Notes: generated by a model from the letters alone, not told the origin. Positions 51,686-63,396 are shown, numbered from the stretch's first letter. The stretch: DNA of 64,000 nt from Spiroplasma endosymbiont of Clivina fossor (GCF_964031115.1 NZ_OZ035006.1:1240001-1304000), one strand, 5' to 3'. Program-made: numbers and translations.

Positions 51686-53932
51686 TTATACTATAGTAGT
51701 AACTGTATTTGTTCTTACCGGCCCTTCTCTTTCTGATGAAAAAAATGCTTCACCGTTAAATGTTATTTTATCATTGTTTTTATCTATAGTAATTTCATTG
51801 GGTAATAAACTATATTTTTGTAAAATTTGCATTACTTCTGTAATTGATAATGTAACTATTTGTTCTTTATTGTTATCATCAATTATTTTGGCAGTAATAT
51901 TTCCTGTAATTTTTTGTTTTAAATTTAATATAACTTTAGATGTAATTATTCTTACTGGATAAGTAATTTTTAATTTTTCATTGGGATTAAGTTCAAATTT
52001 ATTAGCGGGTTCCTTAAAAATACTTAAAATCATTTCTTGTTCTTGTTTATTTGTGTTTGATAAATCAAAATTATTTGATAATTCATTAATGATTTCAGAA
52101 TTTTTATTATTTATATTTGTAAAATCTGTTAATTTCATTTCATCATCAGAATTTATGTTTCAACCATTTAATTTATTTTCTTGTTTTGTTTTAGTTAATC
52201 CTGTTGTAATTTGAAATACTAATTTTGATTTTGAATTATATTCACAAGCAGGTACATTAAATGATCTTGTATTTGGAGTTTTATTGATAATTTCTCTATC
52301 AGAACATACATTTTCAGGAACATTAGATCATAAAAATGAATTTTCTTTTTTTGTTATTTCAATATCTGAAAAATTTAAATTATTAGTATCAATATAACTT
52401 ATTTCTTTAAATTTTAAATTAGGGTTTTCATCACGAAACTTAAAAAATACTGCTCTTTTAATTAATTCATTTAAATTAATAGCATCAACATCATCTTTAT
52501 TTTTAATTTTATAATTAACAGTAACTTCACCAAAATATTTACCATTGTCTTTTGCTTTAACTGTAGCTGATGTATCTGATGCTGTTTTATTAATAATTTC
52601 TAATTGTGATATATCTAAATCAGGATTTAAATAATTTAATTCATTTAAAATAATTTCATCATTAATAATGTTATTAAATCTTAAATTATTTATTTGAATA
52701 ATAATATTTAAAAGCATTTTAGTTTTAGTTATTGCAAATGCATTACCACTTTTTTGTTCAATTATAATAGAACTAACTGCTTCATTTATACCATTTATTT
52801 TATGTGGTTTTCATGAATTATCATCATGCATAAAATAAAGGCCATCATCTGTCGCGAAATAAAGACTATTAGCTTTTACACTATCAGAAATATCATTTTG
52901 ATGAACAGATATAGAATTAATAAATCCTGATATTTCAATAATTTTTCTAGCACCATAATCACCAGGTGTATTACTAATAAAATAAGATTTTCCTGTTTTA
53001 GTTATTGCAAATGCATTACCGCTTATTGGTGCAATTGTAACAAAAATAACTGCTTCATTTATACCATTTATTTTTTGGACTCTTCAATCTGCTCCCATAA
53101 AATAAAGGCCATCATTTGTTGCAAAATAAAGACTATTAGCTATGGTTGTACCAACAGTATTTGAAAAAATAGCAATATGATTAACTGATCTTGTTATTTC
53201 ATTAATTTGTCTAACATTAAAATTATCTTTATTAATAAAATAAGATTTTCCTGTTTTAGTTATTGCAAATGCATTACCACTTTTTTGTTCAATTATAATA
53301 GAACTAACTGCTTCATTTATACCATTTATTTTATGTGGTTTTCATGAATTATCATCATGCATAAAATAAAGGCCATCATCTGTCGCGAAATAAAGACTAT
53401 TAGCTTTTACACTATCAGAAATATCATTTTGATAAACAGATATAGAATTAATAAATCCTGATATTTCAATAATTTTTCTAGCACCATAATTACCAGGTGT
53501 ATTACTAATAAAATAAGATTTTCCTGTTTTAGTTATTGCAAATGCATTACCGCTTATTGGTGCAATTGTAACAAAAATAACTGCTTCATTTATATCATTT
53601 ATTTTTTGAACTCTTCAATCTGCTCCCATAAAATAAAGGCCATCATTTGTTGCAAAATAAAGACTATTAGCTATTGTTGTACCAACAGTATTTGAAAAAA
53701 TAGCAATATGATTAACTGATCTTGTTATTTCATTAATTTGTCTAACATTAAAATTATCTTTATTAATAAAATAAGAATTTATTAAATTTAAATTATTAAT
53801 ATTTCTTTTAAATTTACTTATTTTTTTATTATTCTCAAGTTCTTGTTTTTCATAAGGGCTATTGGCAACGATTCCCGCAATTCCACTACTGGCTATTGTT
53901 ATTGCACTTAATAAACTAAGTAATTTTTTCAT
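51686..53932 (-). CDS. Secreted propeller-type toxin candidate, second version (748 aa)
   Basis: The signal peptide (MKKLLSLLSAITIASSG) is nearly that of the protein at 7264-9381. Residues about 50-405 hold repeats with NSLYFATNDGLYFM and SGNAFAITKTGKSYFI, a propeller-like pattern different from the blades of the first protein. They include a 177-residue tandem duplication. Residues about 410-748 are about 90 percent identical to the C-terminal third of the first toxin, including PNEKLKITYPVRI and the final FNGEAFFSSEREGPVRTNTVTT. ATG 53932 is used (AAAGGA upstream). An ETX/MTX2-like pore domain is suspected. Convergent partner lost, divergent to ISLre2. Confidence 0.72.
52730..53778 (-). repeat. 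531-bp tandem duplication within the toxin gene
   Basis: A block such as GCATTACCACTTTTTTGTTC occurs at 52740 and 53271, exactly 531 bp apart. The two copies agree almost base for base (about five differences seen) and encode 177 residues in frame. Each contains two related half-units. Confidence 0.88.
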
Positions 53933-54173
53933 ATTAATCAAATCCTTTTCGTTAATTTTACTAATTAATAAAATTTACCGAACAATCAACATCCTTTCTA
54001 AAATTTGTACAGTCTAATTAATACAAGTTGATTATAACTTATTAAATAAGAATTTTTATTATTTTTTCAAAATATTGAATAATAATTCTAGAAAAGAATT
54101 TATCTTTAAAATAGAAAAATAAACTAACGGAATTTAACTTTGTTAAAATTACTACCAAGAAAGGCGATTTTTT

Positions 54174-55562
54174 ATGTTAGAAATTAAAAATAATTTAAAA
54201 ACTATAGAAAACAAGCATTGATTAAGTCTATTTACAACCCATAAAAATATGTACACCAATAAATGTGAACAATTAGCCAACGAATATGAAAAATTAGATG
54301 AATACTTATATAAATATCATTATCGGTTAAAACAAGGTTATAAAGTAGTTCATTTTGCATGAAGAACAATTATTACAATTTTTGGTGATGTTACTTTTAA
54401 ACGACGCCGATATAAATATTGAAATCAAAAATCAGGTAAATTTGAATATGTGTGTTTGTTAGATAAAGAAATTGGTTTATTGCCCAAACAACGCATTTAT
54501 TTTGATGTCCAATTTAAAGTTTTAAATCTTTTAGGTGATGGCAAACGCTATCGTGATGTTTTAGATGCTCTAAATCATTGTTATATTTCAAAAGGTAGTA
54601 TTTCAAATATTTTAAATAAATATGATATTGCTGAATATTTTCAACTAGCAGAAAAAGAAACTAAAACTAGAATTGATGTCAAAAATAAGGATTTATATAT
54701 TCAACTAGATGAAACATTTTTAGCGACATTAGATCATAAAGTTAAACAAGACCAAAGAATTCGTTTAGTTACTTTTCATACCGGGCATAAAGAAAAAAAT
54801 TACAAAAATGCTCGTAGAGAGTTAGAAAATAAACGAGGTCATTTTCTAATGTTAAAAGTTGGTAAACGAATAAATACCATGGATTATCGTGATTTATTAA
54901 TTAAAGAATTGCAAAAACATTATGTTAATATTAATTATGACAAAATAATTGTTTGTGGTGATGGTGATACTTGAATTAGAGAAATTGCCAATAGTTTTGG
55001 TAATGTTAGATATATTTTAGATGGTTATCATGCTATTAAAAAATTAAAACAAACTGCATTTAATATTATTTTTGAAAATCGCAAAGTAACACTAAATAGT
55101 TGAATTAAATTATATAAGGATGGAAATCATCAAGAATTAATCAAAACCATTCGTAATATTGCTAAAAATGAATTAAATAAAGATATTAAAACAAATTTAA
55201 GAAAGGCGAGTAATTATTTCAGTAATAATAAGCAAGGTATTCATAATCAAAATTTAGAATGAAATATCGGTTGTAGCATTGAAAGTGATGTATCGCATTT
55301 AATAAAACAACAATTAGGATATGGAGCAAAAATATATAATCATAAGAATTTAAATAACCTATTACATTTAAGAATGGCAAATTTAAACAAATTAAATGTA
55401 TTATATTACATTAATGAAAATATTAATTCAGAAATAGAAATCAGAAAAGAAATATATAAAAATTCATTATGAAATAAATATAATAAGAAAAATGATGATA
55501 GTTGAATTAATAAAGGTATTATTGTATATACGAATAAATATAGAAAACATAAATTTATATAA
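54174..55562 (+). CDS. ISLre2-family (UPF0236) transposase (462 aa)
   Basis: Full length and about 95 percent identical to 9624-11006. QLDET, CGDGDTWIR and SIESDVSH are all kept. The C-terminus differs slightly (NKGIIVYTNKYRKHKFI). AAGAAAGGCGATTT precedes the ATG, and the 150 bp upstream match unit 1. With copy 1 it is a candidate source of transposase for all units and mini-elements in the window. Confidence 0.88.
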
Positions 55563-55596
55563 TTAGTGAAAATTTAATAAAATTAATAATTTTTTG

Positions 55597-56742
55597 TTTT
55601 AATTTTGTCGAAAACTCTTGATAAAATAAAAAAAATCATCAACTTGATAATTTTAAAAGGCTTTTATGTAAAATTACTATTTTTACTTTAACTTTTTTTA
55701 TACATTAAAATATAATACCGCTGTTTGTTGATTTGGAGTTAAACCCTTATGTTGGTATTTTCATTTTCAGAGATTTAAATAATTTTGAATATTAGTAAAA
55801 CCTAAACCATGATAATGAATTAAGGCTTCTTTAAGACTAGATTGTAATTTACTGATTTTATTTAAGTTACGATAACTAGCTTCAGGATTAATTGTTGTTT
55901 TAGTTACACATAAAGTAGAATTTGTTTGTTTTGCTACTAAAAAATATAATTTTTGCATATCGGAAGTAATAATTGAATTTTCGTTAATTAATTCTTTGTT
56001 CATATTTTCAATAACTCATTGTTTTTGTAAACGTTTGGTGTTTGTGGATTTAACATAAATATTGTTATTATTATCAATTGCCATTTGAATACAGCATTTA
56101 GTATTAGTTGCGAATGGGTCAAGGTGAATTCTTCGTGGATCAGTTTTATATTTGAAATTTCCTTTATGGATTTCTTTAATAAATGTTTCATCGATTTGGA
56201 TTTTACCAGATAATTTTTTAAATTTTAATTGGGTATTTTCTAATTGTTTTGATTTCATTAATTTTTGACGATTATATCAAGCAGTTTTTAATGTAGTTTT
56301 AATAAAACGAGAAATTGTTTTACTAGATTGCCCCAGCAATGAAATTTGAATCAATAAATTTCATTGTTCATAATTTAAATGACTTCAATAAATAAAATGA
56401 TTACGAAAAGCGTCAAAACTTGCACGGCAATTTTTACATAAATATTTTTGTTTTCCTTCTGAATTATGTCCATTTTTAACGCAATGGTAAGATTCACATT
56501 TAGGGCATTTAATACCTTGCGCTCTAAATTTTTGATCAATTTCATTTAAACGTTTTTGTTTTTTTATTAATTCTGCTTGTTGTTTGACTTTTTCATAAAA
56601 TTCTAAAAATTGATCATCTGTTAAAGTATTTACTAGTTCTTGAATTATTTTTTCCATAATTATTATCCACCTCTATCATATTAAAATATACCTAAAATTA
56701 AGTATATTCAATAAATATCAAGAGTTTTCGACAAAATTAAAA
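55597..56742 (-). mobile_element. IS1595-like element, intact reference copy
   Basis: 1146 bp, 14-bp ends, and a perfect 8-bp duplication ATTTTTTG (55589-55596 and 56743-56750). It is inserted in the tail between the ISLre2 gene and the right terminus of unit 2. Confidence 0.92.
55698..56657 (-). CDS. IS1595-like zinc-ribbon transposase, intact (319 aa)
   Basis: The only copy here with native start, frame and end (TAVLYFNV). Residues about 51-79 form a four-cysteine zinc ribbon (CPKC, CKNC). The DDE-type domain starts with KIQIDETFIKEIHKGN (first Asp about residue 152), continues through CCIQMAIDNNNNIYV and TSDMQKLYFLV, and ends in a tryptophan-containing helix. The N-terminal ribbon plus this core is typical of the IS1595/ISXO2 group. 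The assignment is by motif and should be taken at family level. Confidence 0.85.
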
Positions 56743-56897
56743 ATTTTTTGTTGTGTAAAAATTCAATAATATGATAAAATGGTACCGAATAAAAATGACA
56801 ATAACAAGAAAGGTATGGTTAGTTTAGTAATTAAATAATATAATTAGCTGATTGTTTTACTTCTTCAAAGCAATACCTAAGAAAACTAAACGCGACC
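56743..56897 (+). other. Right-terminal region of unit 2
   Basis: Matches 11040-11197 with a few differences, ending CTAAACGCGACC. It contains the AACAAGAAAGGTATGG motif but no gene. The flank beyond (TGTTTTTCTTCTG) is the zinc-ribbon coding region of an IS1595-like copy. Confidence 0.75.
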
Positions 56898-56928
56898 TGT
56901 TTTTCTTCTGAATTATGTCCATTTTTAA

Positions 56929-58249
56929 GAGCCTGTCCAAAATTCTGTGTCTCGATAATTCATTCTGAATTATACTTAAAAGAAGGAGAACAGAAAATGA
57001 CAAAAAAAATAAAAAAAGAACCTGACGCAATTGATAAAGTTGTTGATTATTTTTTAGAAAATATTGATAATCCACAAGATTTATTTAAAGGCAATACTAT
57101 TTTTCAGGAATTTACCAAAAAATTAACTGAACGAATGTTAAATACGGAAATTAAAGATTATCTTGAAACTGATGAGAATCATAATAAAAGAAATGGCAAC
57201 ACACAAAAAACCATTATTACTAAAAATGGTTCAATCGCAATTGATGTACCAAGAGATCGAAATAGTACTTTTGAACCAGTAATTATTCCGAAAAGACAAA
57301 GAAGATTTGATAACTTTGATCAAAAAGTAATTTCTTTATATGCAAGAGGAATGACAATTTCTGATATCAAAGCACAATTGCAAGAATTCTATCACGGAGC
57401 AGAAATTTCAGAAAGTTTAATTAGTCAAATAACTGATGATGTTATTGAAGAAGTTAAAATGTGACAAACTAAACCTTTAGAGAAGATTTATCCGATTGTT
57501 TATTTTGATTGTATTGTTGTTAAAGTAAAGCAAGATAAACGAATAATAAATAAAGCAGTTTATCTTGCCTTAGGAATTAATTTAGATGGTTTAAAAGATA
57601 TTTTAGGAATGTGAATTAGTGAGAATGAGGGAGCCAAATTTTGACTTAATAATCTTACGGAAATGAAAAATCGTGGGTTACAAGATATTCTTGTTGCTTG
57701 TAGTGATAATTTAACTGGGATGTCTGATGCAATAGAAGCTGTTTTCCCAAAAACACAGCATCAATTATGCATTGTTCATCAAATTCGCAATAGTTTAAAA
57801 TTTGTTCCTTACAAAGATCGCAAACTTGTAGCTAATGATTTAAAATCAATTTATACAGCAATTAATGAAGAAATAGCGTTAATTGCTTTAGATCATTTTT
57901 CAGAAAAATGAAATAAAAAGTATCCACAAATTACTAAATCATGAAAAAATAACTGAAATAATTTAATAATTTTTCTTGAATATCCTCAGGAATTTAGAAG
58001 AATTATTTACACAACTAATGCGATTGAATCTGTTAATAGTCAATTAAGAAAAGTCATTAAGAATAAAAAGATTTTTCCTAATGACGCATCAGTTTTTAAA
58101 ATATTTTATTTAGCATTTCAAAATATGGTTAAGAAATGAACGATGCCAATTCAAAATTGGGGTAGTGCAATTTCACATTTAATGATAAAATTTGAGGACA
58201 GAGTGAATTTAAGTTAATTACTTAGAGACACAGTTAATTGTACAGTCCC
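56929..58249 (+). mobile_element. IS256-family element, copy 4
   Basis: 1321 bp flanked by the perfect 8-bp repeat ATTTTTAA (56921-56928 and 58250-58257). It is inserted in the zinc-ribbon coding region of the IS1595-like remnant. Confidence 0.92.
56997..58217 (+). CDS. IS256-family (mutator-type) transposase (406 aa)
   Basis: Intact frame with all catalytic motifs ([29 protein letters not shown]). Several synonymous positions (for example TTTTCCCAAAAACACAGCATC) group it with copies 1 and 3 rather than copy 2. The ATG has AGAAGGAG upstream. Confidence 0.92.
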
Positions 58250-58543
58250 ATTTTTAACGCAATGGTAAGATTCACATTTAGGTCATTTAATACCTTGCGC
58301 TCTAAATTTTTGATCAATTTCATTTAAACGTTTTTGTTTTTTTATTAATTCTGCTTGTTGTTTGACTTTTTCATAAAATTCTAAAAATTGATCATCTGTT
58401 AAAGTATTTACTAGTTCTTGAATTATTTTTTCCATAATTATTATCCACCTCTATCATATTAAAAATATACCTAAAATTAGGTATATTCAATAAATATCAA
58501 GAGTTTTCGACAAAATTAAAAGACAATTATTTTACAACTTAAA

Positions 58544-59623
58544 TTAGAAAAAATGATATTGACTTTGTAAAATTTGAAAAATAATATTAAAACCATAAAA
58601 TATTATAATTACTCCAGAAGTTATTACTGTAAAAATTTTATTACTACTTCAACGAGGAATTGTTTTAACAGTAAAAATAATAATTGTTAACAATAGCAAA
58701 ATCGCAATAACAAATAATGGCATTAAATTCATCATATTACCATTTGCTAAATATTCTAAACTTCCGACAGAATGATTAATAATATCCGCAACAAAGTAAA
58801 TAATTGAATTAAAAAGATGGCTACCAACAATTCCAGCAATAGCAACATTACCATAACCAATCTTTGCTAAAGAAAATAATGATACTGCTTCAGGTAAGGC
58901 CGTTGTCATTCCTAAAAAAATCGCTCCTGCCGATTCTTTTTTAATCCCATAAACATTATCAAAGTTATCAATAACCGCAACTAATATTATTGAAGAAAGA
59001 ACTAAGCCAATAACCCAAATAACGAAAAAAATTATAATCATCTTTAATGATAATTTTTTTAAACCAACATCTTTATTAGTTTTAGGTTCTTTTTCCTCAT
59101 CATGAAATCCTTTAAACATCATTATTAAAAATCCCCCATAAACTAATAATAAAACTAAAAATGGTCAAGAAACATTGATATAAGGAATTGTTAACCGCAT
59201 AAAATCAAATGCTTTAATTGGCATTAAAGCTAATACTAAAATTATATTAATCCCCATCATTAAATAAATAACAAAGCGATTAGAGTTATTTATTTTTTTT
59301 AAAAATAAATAACCAATAAAAATAATATCAGCAACCGCTAACATCGCTCCTGAAAATAAATTTGCCCCCATAACATCACCCATACTAACTTCAGGACTCC
59401 CCAAAGCACCAGCTGTTATCGCTGATACAAGTTCTGGCAATGAAGTTATAATTGATAATAAAAATGCTCCCGCAACCGCCGTTGACATTTTTGTTCGCAT
59501 TTTTAATGCTGACAAATATTTAATCATCCGCCTAGAAGCAAAAAAATTAATACTTGCAAAAATAACAAAAAATACCCATAAATATTCCGGTTTTGTTCAA
59601 CCAAATAATCACTGTGAAATAAT
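58544..59623 (-). CDS. CaCA-family sodium/calcium exchanger-like antiporter (about 360 aa)
   Basis: Cation/calcium antiporter. Both alpha-repeats are visible: SIITSLPELVSAITAG...MGDVMGANLFS and TTALPEAVSLF...IAGIVGSHLFN, separated by a hydrophilic loop (GFHDEEKEPKTNKD) as in YrbG-type proteins. About ten membrane segments. No ATG exists upstream of 59527 in this frame. The extra N-terminal 32 residues (GIISQWLFGWTKPEYLWVFFVIF) look genuine and would need a non-standard start such as ATT at 59623 or 59620 after GGGGGTGG. Otherwise the protein starts at Met 59527. Confidence 0.82.
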
Positions 59624-59653
59624 TCCACCCCCTATTTAAAAATATCGTAGTAT

Positions 59654-59887
59654 TTAAATTTGATAGTCAAAATCAAATAATTCCGATAAGGATACTTGCA
59701 AACCCTTAGCAAGTTTAGCAATACTTTGTAAAGAAATGTTTCTTTCACCGCGTTCAATATCAGAAACATAATTTTTATTTAAATCACATTCATATGCTAA
59801 TTCTTCTTGTGACAAATGCAAATTTATTCGTAATCGTCTAATTTGTTGACCAAACTTAATTTTAACATTCATAACATCCTTAATCAT
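59654..59887 (-). CDS. XRE-family transcriptional regulator (77 aa)
   Basis: A single helix-turn-helix of the Cro/C1 type: GQQIRRLRINLHLSQEELAYECDLNKNYVSDIERGERNISLQSI, with the usual SQEELA and YVSDIERG. There is no extra domain. ATG 59887 follows AAAGGGATG; an internal ATG 59872 is also plausible. It sits between the MATE gene (20 bp upstream) and the exchanger (31 bp downstream) on the same strand, so it may control this small transport operon. Confidence 0.88.
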   Translation of the reverse strand: MIKDVMNVKIKFGQQIRRLRINLHLSQEELAYECDLNKNYVSDIERGERNISLQSIAKLAKGLQVSLSELFDFDYQI

Positions 59888-59906
59888 TTTTAAACATCCC
59901 TTTATT

Positions 59907-61328
59907 TTATTGTTTTACTAAATTATTAGCTCAATTAACTTTTCGCACAGTAATAATTAATATTGAAAATTGAATAATTTCAGCTAAAGAAACAATTAAA
60001 AATACAATTATTGTCACCATTACTCAATTCTCAGAAAACACTTCATAATTATTGGATTTAAAAATTGTAAATGCAAATCAAGTTAACCCAACAATAAAAA
60101 CTCAAGTACAAAGAATATCAATTAAACTTGATAACAAATTTTTACCACCGATCCTTAAAATATTAAAGAAAATAATTGATGTTGACAAGAAAAAGAACGC
60201 TATCCCTTGAAAAGCTAAGTACCACTTAGCAACATAAATAACTGCTGGATTTCCCGTAAAAAAATTAAGAATAAATGGCGAACTAAATATAATTAATAAA
60301 GCAATTGTCGCATTTAAAATTAAACCAAAACCTAAAATTTTATAAAAATTAACTTTTGCTTTAGCAATATGATTAGCTCCTAACTCCCGACCAACAAAAT
60401 ATGGAACAGTCACATAATAACCATTAAAAAATGAATAAAACACGCCAATAATGCTAAATGTTAAAATTGCCGCTTGATAAGAATTATCTAAAAATCCTTC
60501 TTTTAAAATAATCATTTTTTGTACAAACGATGAAAGTGCAAACAGGGCATTCGCCATAAAAATAAACACAAAGTTTTTCATAATTTTTTTTCATAAATCT
60601 AATGTTGTTTTTCAAATTTTTCATCCCGGATAATAAACTGGCTTCTTTCAAACTATAAAAGCAATGACAACAATAAATTCACAAACCCGAGCAATAAATG
60701 TTGACCACGCAGCACCAACAACACCTCAACCACAAAGTTTAATAAAAATCGGATTTAAAATCGCATTAATTGTTAAAGGCAAAAAGTTAATATATAACGG
60801 CGTTCAAGCATCACCACACTCATACATTGTATTATAAAAAATTAACGAAATACCTAAAAACCAAGTTGTATAATTAATAATCTGCAAATAATCATTTGCA
60901 GATTGAGAAATCAAATTTTTCTTATCTTCCGGCAAATGATTATCTAAATTCACAATAATATTAATTAATGATGTTCTTAATGTTGATATTAAAGTAAAAT
61001 AAACTACTGCCAAAATAAGTGCTAATATTAATTTTATTCTTGTGGTTTCCGCAACTTTAGCATAATTCTTTTTCCCTAAATATTGTGTTGTATAAATACC
61101 CCCTGCACCCGAAATCGCTCAAAAACTATAAATTAATAAAATAAACATATCATTCGTTAAACCTAAACCAGTTAATTGTTCAGGATTAAAAATTGAAATA
61201 AAAATTGTATCTAAAACATTAATAAAAGCAACAATCAAACTTTGCAAAATCAAAGGTAACATCATCCGTAAAACTTTTTTATTAAATTCTCAATCTCAAT
61301 ATTGTTTTCAATTAATTTTTAATCTCAT
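59907..61328 (-). CDS. MATE-family multidrug efflux transporter (473 aa)
   Basis: Twelve predicted membrane segments in two halves. The MATE pattern is visible at the start (RMMLPLILQSLIVAFINVLDTIF, then GAGGIYTTQYLGKKNYAK), in the second half (ANALFALSSFVQKMII, YYVTVPYFVGRELGANHIAKAK) and at SSIIFFNILRIGGKN. The length is normal. GGTGGAACTA precedes ATG 61328. It would export cationic compounds in exchange for Na+ or H+. It is first in a three-gene transcript with the XRE regulator and the exchanger. Confidence 0.9.
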
Positions 61329-61462
61329 TAGTTCCACCCAATTACAATATTTTCTTAATTAACACTTAAAATATAAAAAATTAATAGCAAAACAAATTTT
61401 ACTACTAAATTAATAACAATTTCTTTATATCACAAATTTATATATATTAATACAAAACAATT

Positions 61463-62319
61463 TTTTAATTTTGTCGAAAACTCTTGATAAAATAAAAAAA
61501 TCATCAACTTGATAATTTTAAAAGGCTTTTATGTAAAATTACTATTTTTACTTTAACTTTTTTATACATTAAAATATAATACCACTGTTTGTTGGTTTGG
61601 AGTTAAACCCTTATGTTGGTATTTTCATTTTCAGAGATTTAAATAATTTTGAATATTAGTAAAACCTAAACCATGATAATGAATTAAGGCTTCTTTAAGA
61701 CTAGATTGTAATTTACTGATTTTATTTAAGTTACGATAACTAGCTTCAGGATTAATTGTTGTTTTAGTTACACATAAAGTAGAATTTGTTTGTTTTGCTA
61801 CTAAAAAATATAATTTTTGCATATCAGAAGTAATAATTGAATTTTCGTTAATTAATTCTTTGTTCATATTTTCAATAACTCATTGTTTTTGTAAACGTTT
61901 GGTGTTTGTGGATTTAACATAAATATTGTTATTATTATCAATTGCCATTTGAATACAGCATTTAGTATTAGTTGCGAATGGGTCAAGGTGAATTCTTCGT
62001 GGATTAGTTTTATATTTGAAATTTCCTTTATGGATTTCTTTAATAAATGTTTCATCGATTTGGATTTTACCAGATAATTTTTTAAATTTTAATTGGGTAT
62101 TTTCTAATTGTTTTGATTTCATTAATTTTTGACGATTATATCAAGCAGTTTTTAATGTAGTTTTAATAAAACGAGAAATTATTTTACTAGATTGCCCCAG
62201 CAATGAAATTTGAATCAATAAATTTCATTGTTCATAATTTAAATGACTTCAATAAATAAAATGATTATGAAAAGCATCAAAACTTGCACGGCAATTTTTA
62301 CATAAATATTTTTGTTCCT
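61463..62319 (-). pseudogene. IS1595-like element, 5' end cut by unit 4
   Basis: The 3' terminus starts at 61463 and the transposase stop is at 61562-61564. The gene reads back to the CKNC of the zinc ribbon and is cut at about 62316, where unit 4 begins. The first about 70 codons and start are missing. The break is within a few bases of the place where unit 2's right end joins a complementary 5' fragment (56898). Confidence 0.87.
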
Positions 62320-62828
62320 GGACGCATAAAGTTTTGTTAGGTAGGAAAAGATTTGAATAAGTATTAAGACAGTCAGCAATGATTGTCTTTTTATTTTATA
62401 AGATGTTAAAAATTTGTTCTTTAAAAATTAAATACAAGTGAGTTAATAATGTTGGTATGTATTAAAGCACAATAAATTGTGGGTGGTCGCCATAACCAAA
62501 AGAAGTTTACCAGTTAATAGATAACATCCTATTAGCTATAGCAATTTGTTTCGTTTTGCAATAAAAAAATGAATGGGTGGATTTCCTAAAAATATACACG
62601 CTATTAAATTAGTTCCAAGGGTAGGATGCGGACATTAAAGTGTAGAAATTTCTATATAGGGATATACTAAGTTTAAAATTATTAAAATCTTTATCTAATT
62701 AAAAAAACAAAATTTATTAACAAAGCTTGTTAAACACTTAAATCTGCGATATATAAGTGTTTAAAAAACTAAGTTAACTAACTTAGTTAATATAAAACTT
62801 AGTTTATTCATAAGAAAGGTAATTTATT
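62320..62828 (+). other. Plectrovirus noncoding/leader region of unit 4
   Basis: About 500 bp matching 188-695, with the hairpin AAACACTTA...TAAGTGTTT kept. Small differences include a shorter AACTTAGTTAA repeat. No gene was seen. Confidence 0.55.
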
Positions 62829-63155
62829 ATGAAAAACATTGAAAACATTTTCTTAAATACTAAAAAATATCTTTTAAAAGAAACTCAAAACGCAATGCTT
62901 ATTAAAGCACCAAAAATTCCGTGATTTAATGAACAAATCGGTATTTGGTTTTCAAAGCGATTTGTTTATAAAGGAAAATACGAAAATTCAATTTGCATTG
63001 GAATAATAAAAGATAGTAAATATCAAGTAATTTCGATTAATCAAAAAGAAAAAGAAACCAAATTAATTAAGGGACAAGAATTATTAGGTTTTTTCATTGC
63101 CGAAAAAGAAAACAACAAAAAAGATATAAATTATAACTATTTTAAAGGAGTTTAA
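62829..63155 (+). CDS. Plectrovirus-type small soluble protein (108 aa)
   Basis: Copy of 696-1022 with a few substitutions (for example FSKRF for FPKRF, ELLGFF for ELLSFF). Length, ribosome site (GAAAGG) and TGA-coded Trp are kept, which supports a real, selected gene. Confidence 0.7.
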
Positions 63156-63157
63156 AA

Positions 63158-63379
63158 ATGAATATTGCGATTGGAATAATATTTATTATCATTTGCATAA
63201 TGCTATTGGCATATTTTGCTTATAAAATTTATGCCAAAATAAAAATTAGAATTAAATATAAAAATGTCATTAAAAATGATACTGGTAATTTTACAAAAGA
63301 CGAAAAAGTATTTATTGCTCCCTTTGAAGAATGAGTTAAAGCTCCTAATTCAAAAGAAAATAATGAGAATAAAAAATAA
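63158..63379 (+). CDS. Plectrovirus-type single-span membrane protein (73 aa)
   Basis: Copy of 1025-1246. Substitutions are mostly in the membrane segment (IIICIMLL region) and tail (NNENKK). Start 2 nt after the previous stop as in unit 1. Confidence 0.68.
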
Positions 63380-63396
63380 TGTTTTGAGAAATTATT

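Larger units (their letters stand above)
49213..56897 (+). mobile_element. Unit 2: plectrovirus-toxin-ISLre2 element, left part missing
   Basis: It holds a 5'-truncated Zot-like gene, the next membrane protein gene (cut by IS256), a propeller toxin, ISLre2 transposase and the right terminus CGCGACC at 56891-56897. The adhesin, lipoprotein and terminator are gone, apparently by an IS256-mediated deletion. An IS1595-like element (55597-56742) is inserted behind the transposase. Same gene order and orientation as unit 1. Confidence 0.78.
56898..58521 (-). pseudogene. 5' part of an IS1595-like element, split by IS256
   Basis: The intact 5' terminus ends at 58521 and the start codon is at 58435. 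The N-terminal codons run to 58250, then IS256 intervenes, then about 23 bp of ribbon coding sequence remain up to the unit 2 terminus at 56897. The 3' two thirds are missing. ATTTTTAA flanks IS256. Confidence 0.87.

Noticed and set aside
58522..61462. Exchanger, XRE and MATE genes as a defence or toxin-antitoxin island
   Set aside because: They are ordinary transporters and a regulator with host-like features, merely flanked by mobile DNA.
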